Assembly: GCA_002392325.1 (NCBI GenBank)
Contig: DGGS01000071.1
Location: 2,798 to 9,462, forward strand
DNA: 6,665 nt
Reading direction: 5' to 3'
Source of the DNA: Bacteroidales bacterium UBA3868
GTDB taxonomy: Bacteria > Bacteroidota > Bacteroidia > Bacteroidales > WCHB1-69
The translations under genes were made by a program, and so were the position numbers. The notes under the pieces are model-generated. The model made no database searches, was not told the DNA's origin, and saw only the letters and a list, made by a program, of their open reading frames with translations. The stretch's first letter is position 1, and every line of letters begins with the position of its first letter. This document shows, piece by piece, positions 6,625 to 6,665 of the stretch.

Positions 6625-6665
6625 ATTTTCCACATATTCGGGTATAATAGACAAAAGTAGTTGGT

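Noticed and set aside
6652..6659. TACTTTTG on the minus strand, an exact match to the TAnnTTTG promoter element.
   Set aside because: It points toward the rpmA terminator and no minus-strand gene follows before htrA, so a chance match is more likely; the true context is cut by the window edge.
1..6665. Mobile element, CRISPR array, tRNA or defence system.
   Set aside because: No transposase or integrase motifs, no spaced direct repeats of CRISPR size, no tRNA-like cloverleaf, and all genes belong to core envelope, transcription or ribosome families.

Overview
This window looks like a piece of a Bacteroidota (Bacteroidetes) chromosome, probably core genome. The pointers are a GldD gliding/type IX secretion lipoprotein, an enzyme ending in a type A type IX secretion sorting domain, a DUF5686-type outer-membrane protein, a short primary sigma factor lacking region 1.1, a TAnnTTTG promoter element ahead of rplU, and A/T-rich translation starts without Shine-Dalgarno sequences. 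I cannot name a genus.

Layout. Positions 1-5821 hold five genes, all on the minus strand. In transcription order they are: an HtrA/DegS-like periplasmic serine protease with one PDZ domain (5821-4712); a 97-bp gap carrying seven degenerate 7-bp tandem repeats; the housekeeping sigma factor rpoD/sigA (4615-3755); gldD (3736-3134); a secreted endonuclease/exonuclease/phosphatase-fold enzyme with a C-terminal secretion domain (3143-1839); and a DUF5686 outer-membrane protein with a carboxypeptidase-regulatory-like N-terminal domain, which runs off the left edge (1839-1). The last four are tightly packed (18-bp gap, short overlap or 8-bp gap depending on the start chosen, 1-bp TAATG overlap), so they are probably co-transcribed. 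From 5954 the plus strand carries rplU (L21) and rpmA (L27), followed by a strong intrinsic terminator. The 132-bp space between the divergent htrA and rplU genes holds the promoters.

How it fits together. The minus-strand group combines the main transcription specificity factor with cell-envelope functions: periplasmic protein quality control, the GldD component linked to type IX secretion and gliding, a likely cargo of that system, and an outer-membrane protein of unknown role. The rplU-rpmA pair is an ordinary ribosomal operon. Every gene belongs to a recognisable family and I see no clear new defence or mobile system. The least explained items are the heptamer repeat array between htrA and rpoD and the linkage of sigma factor, gldD, secreted enzyme and outer-membrane protein.
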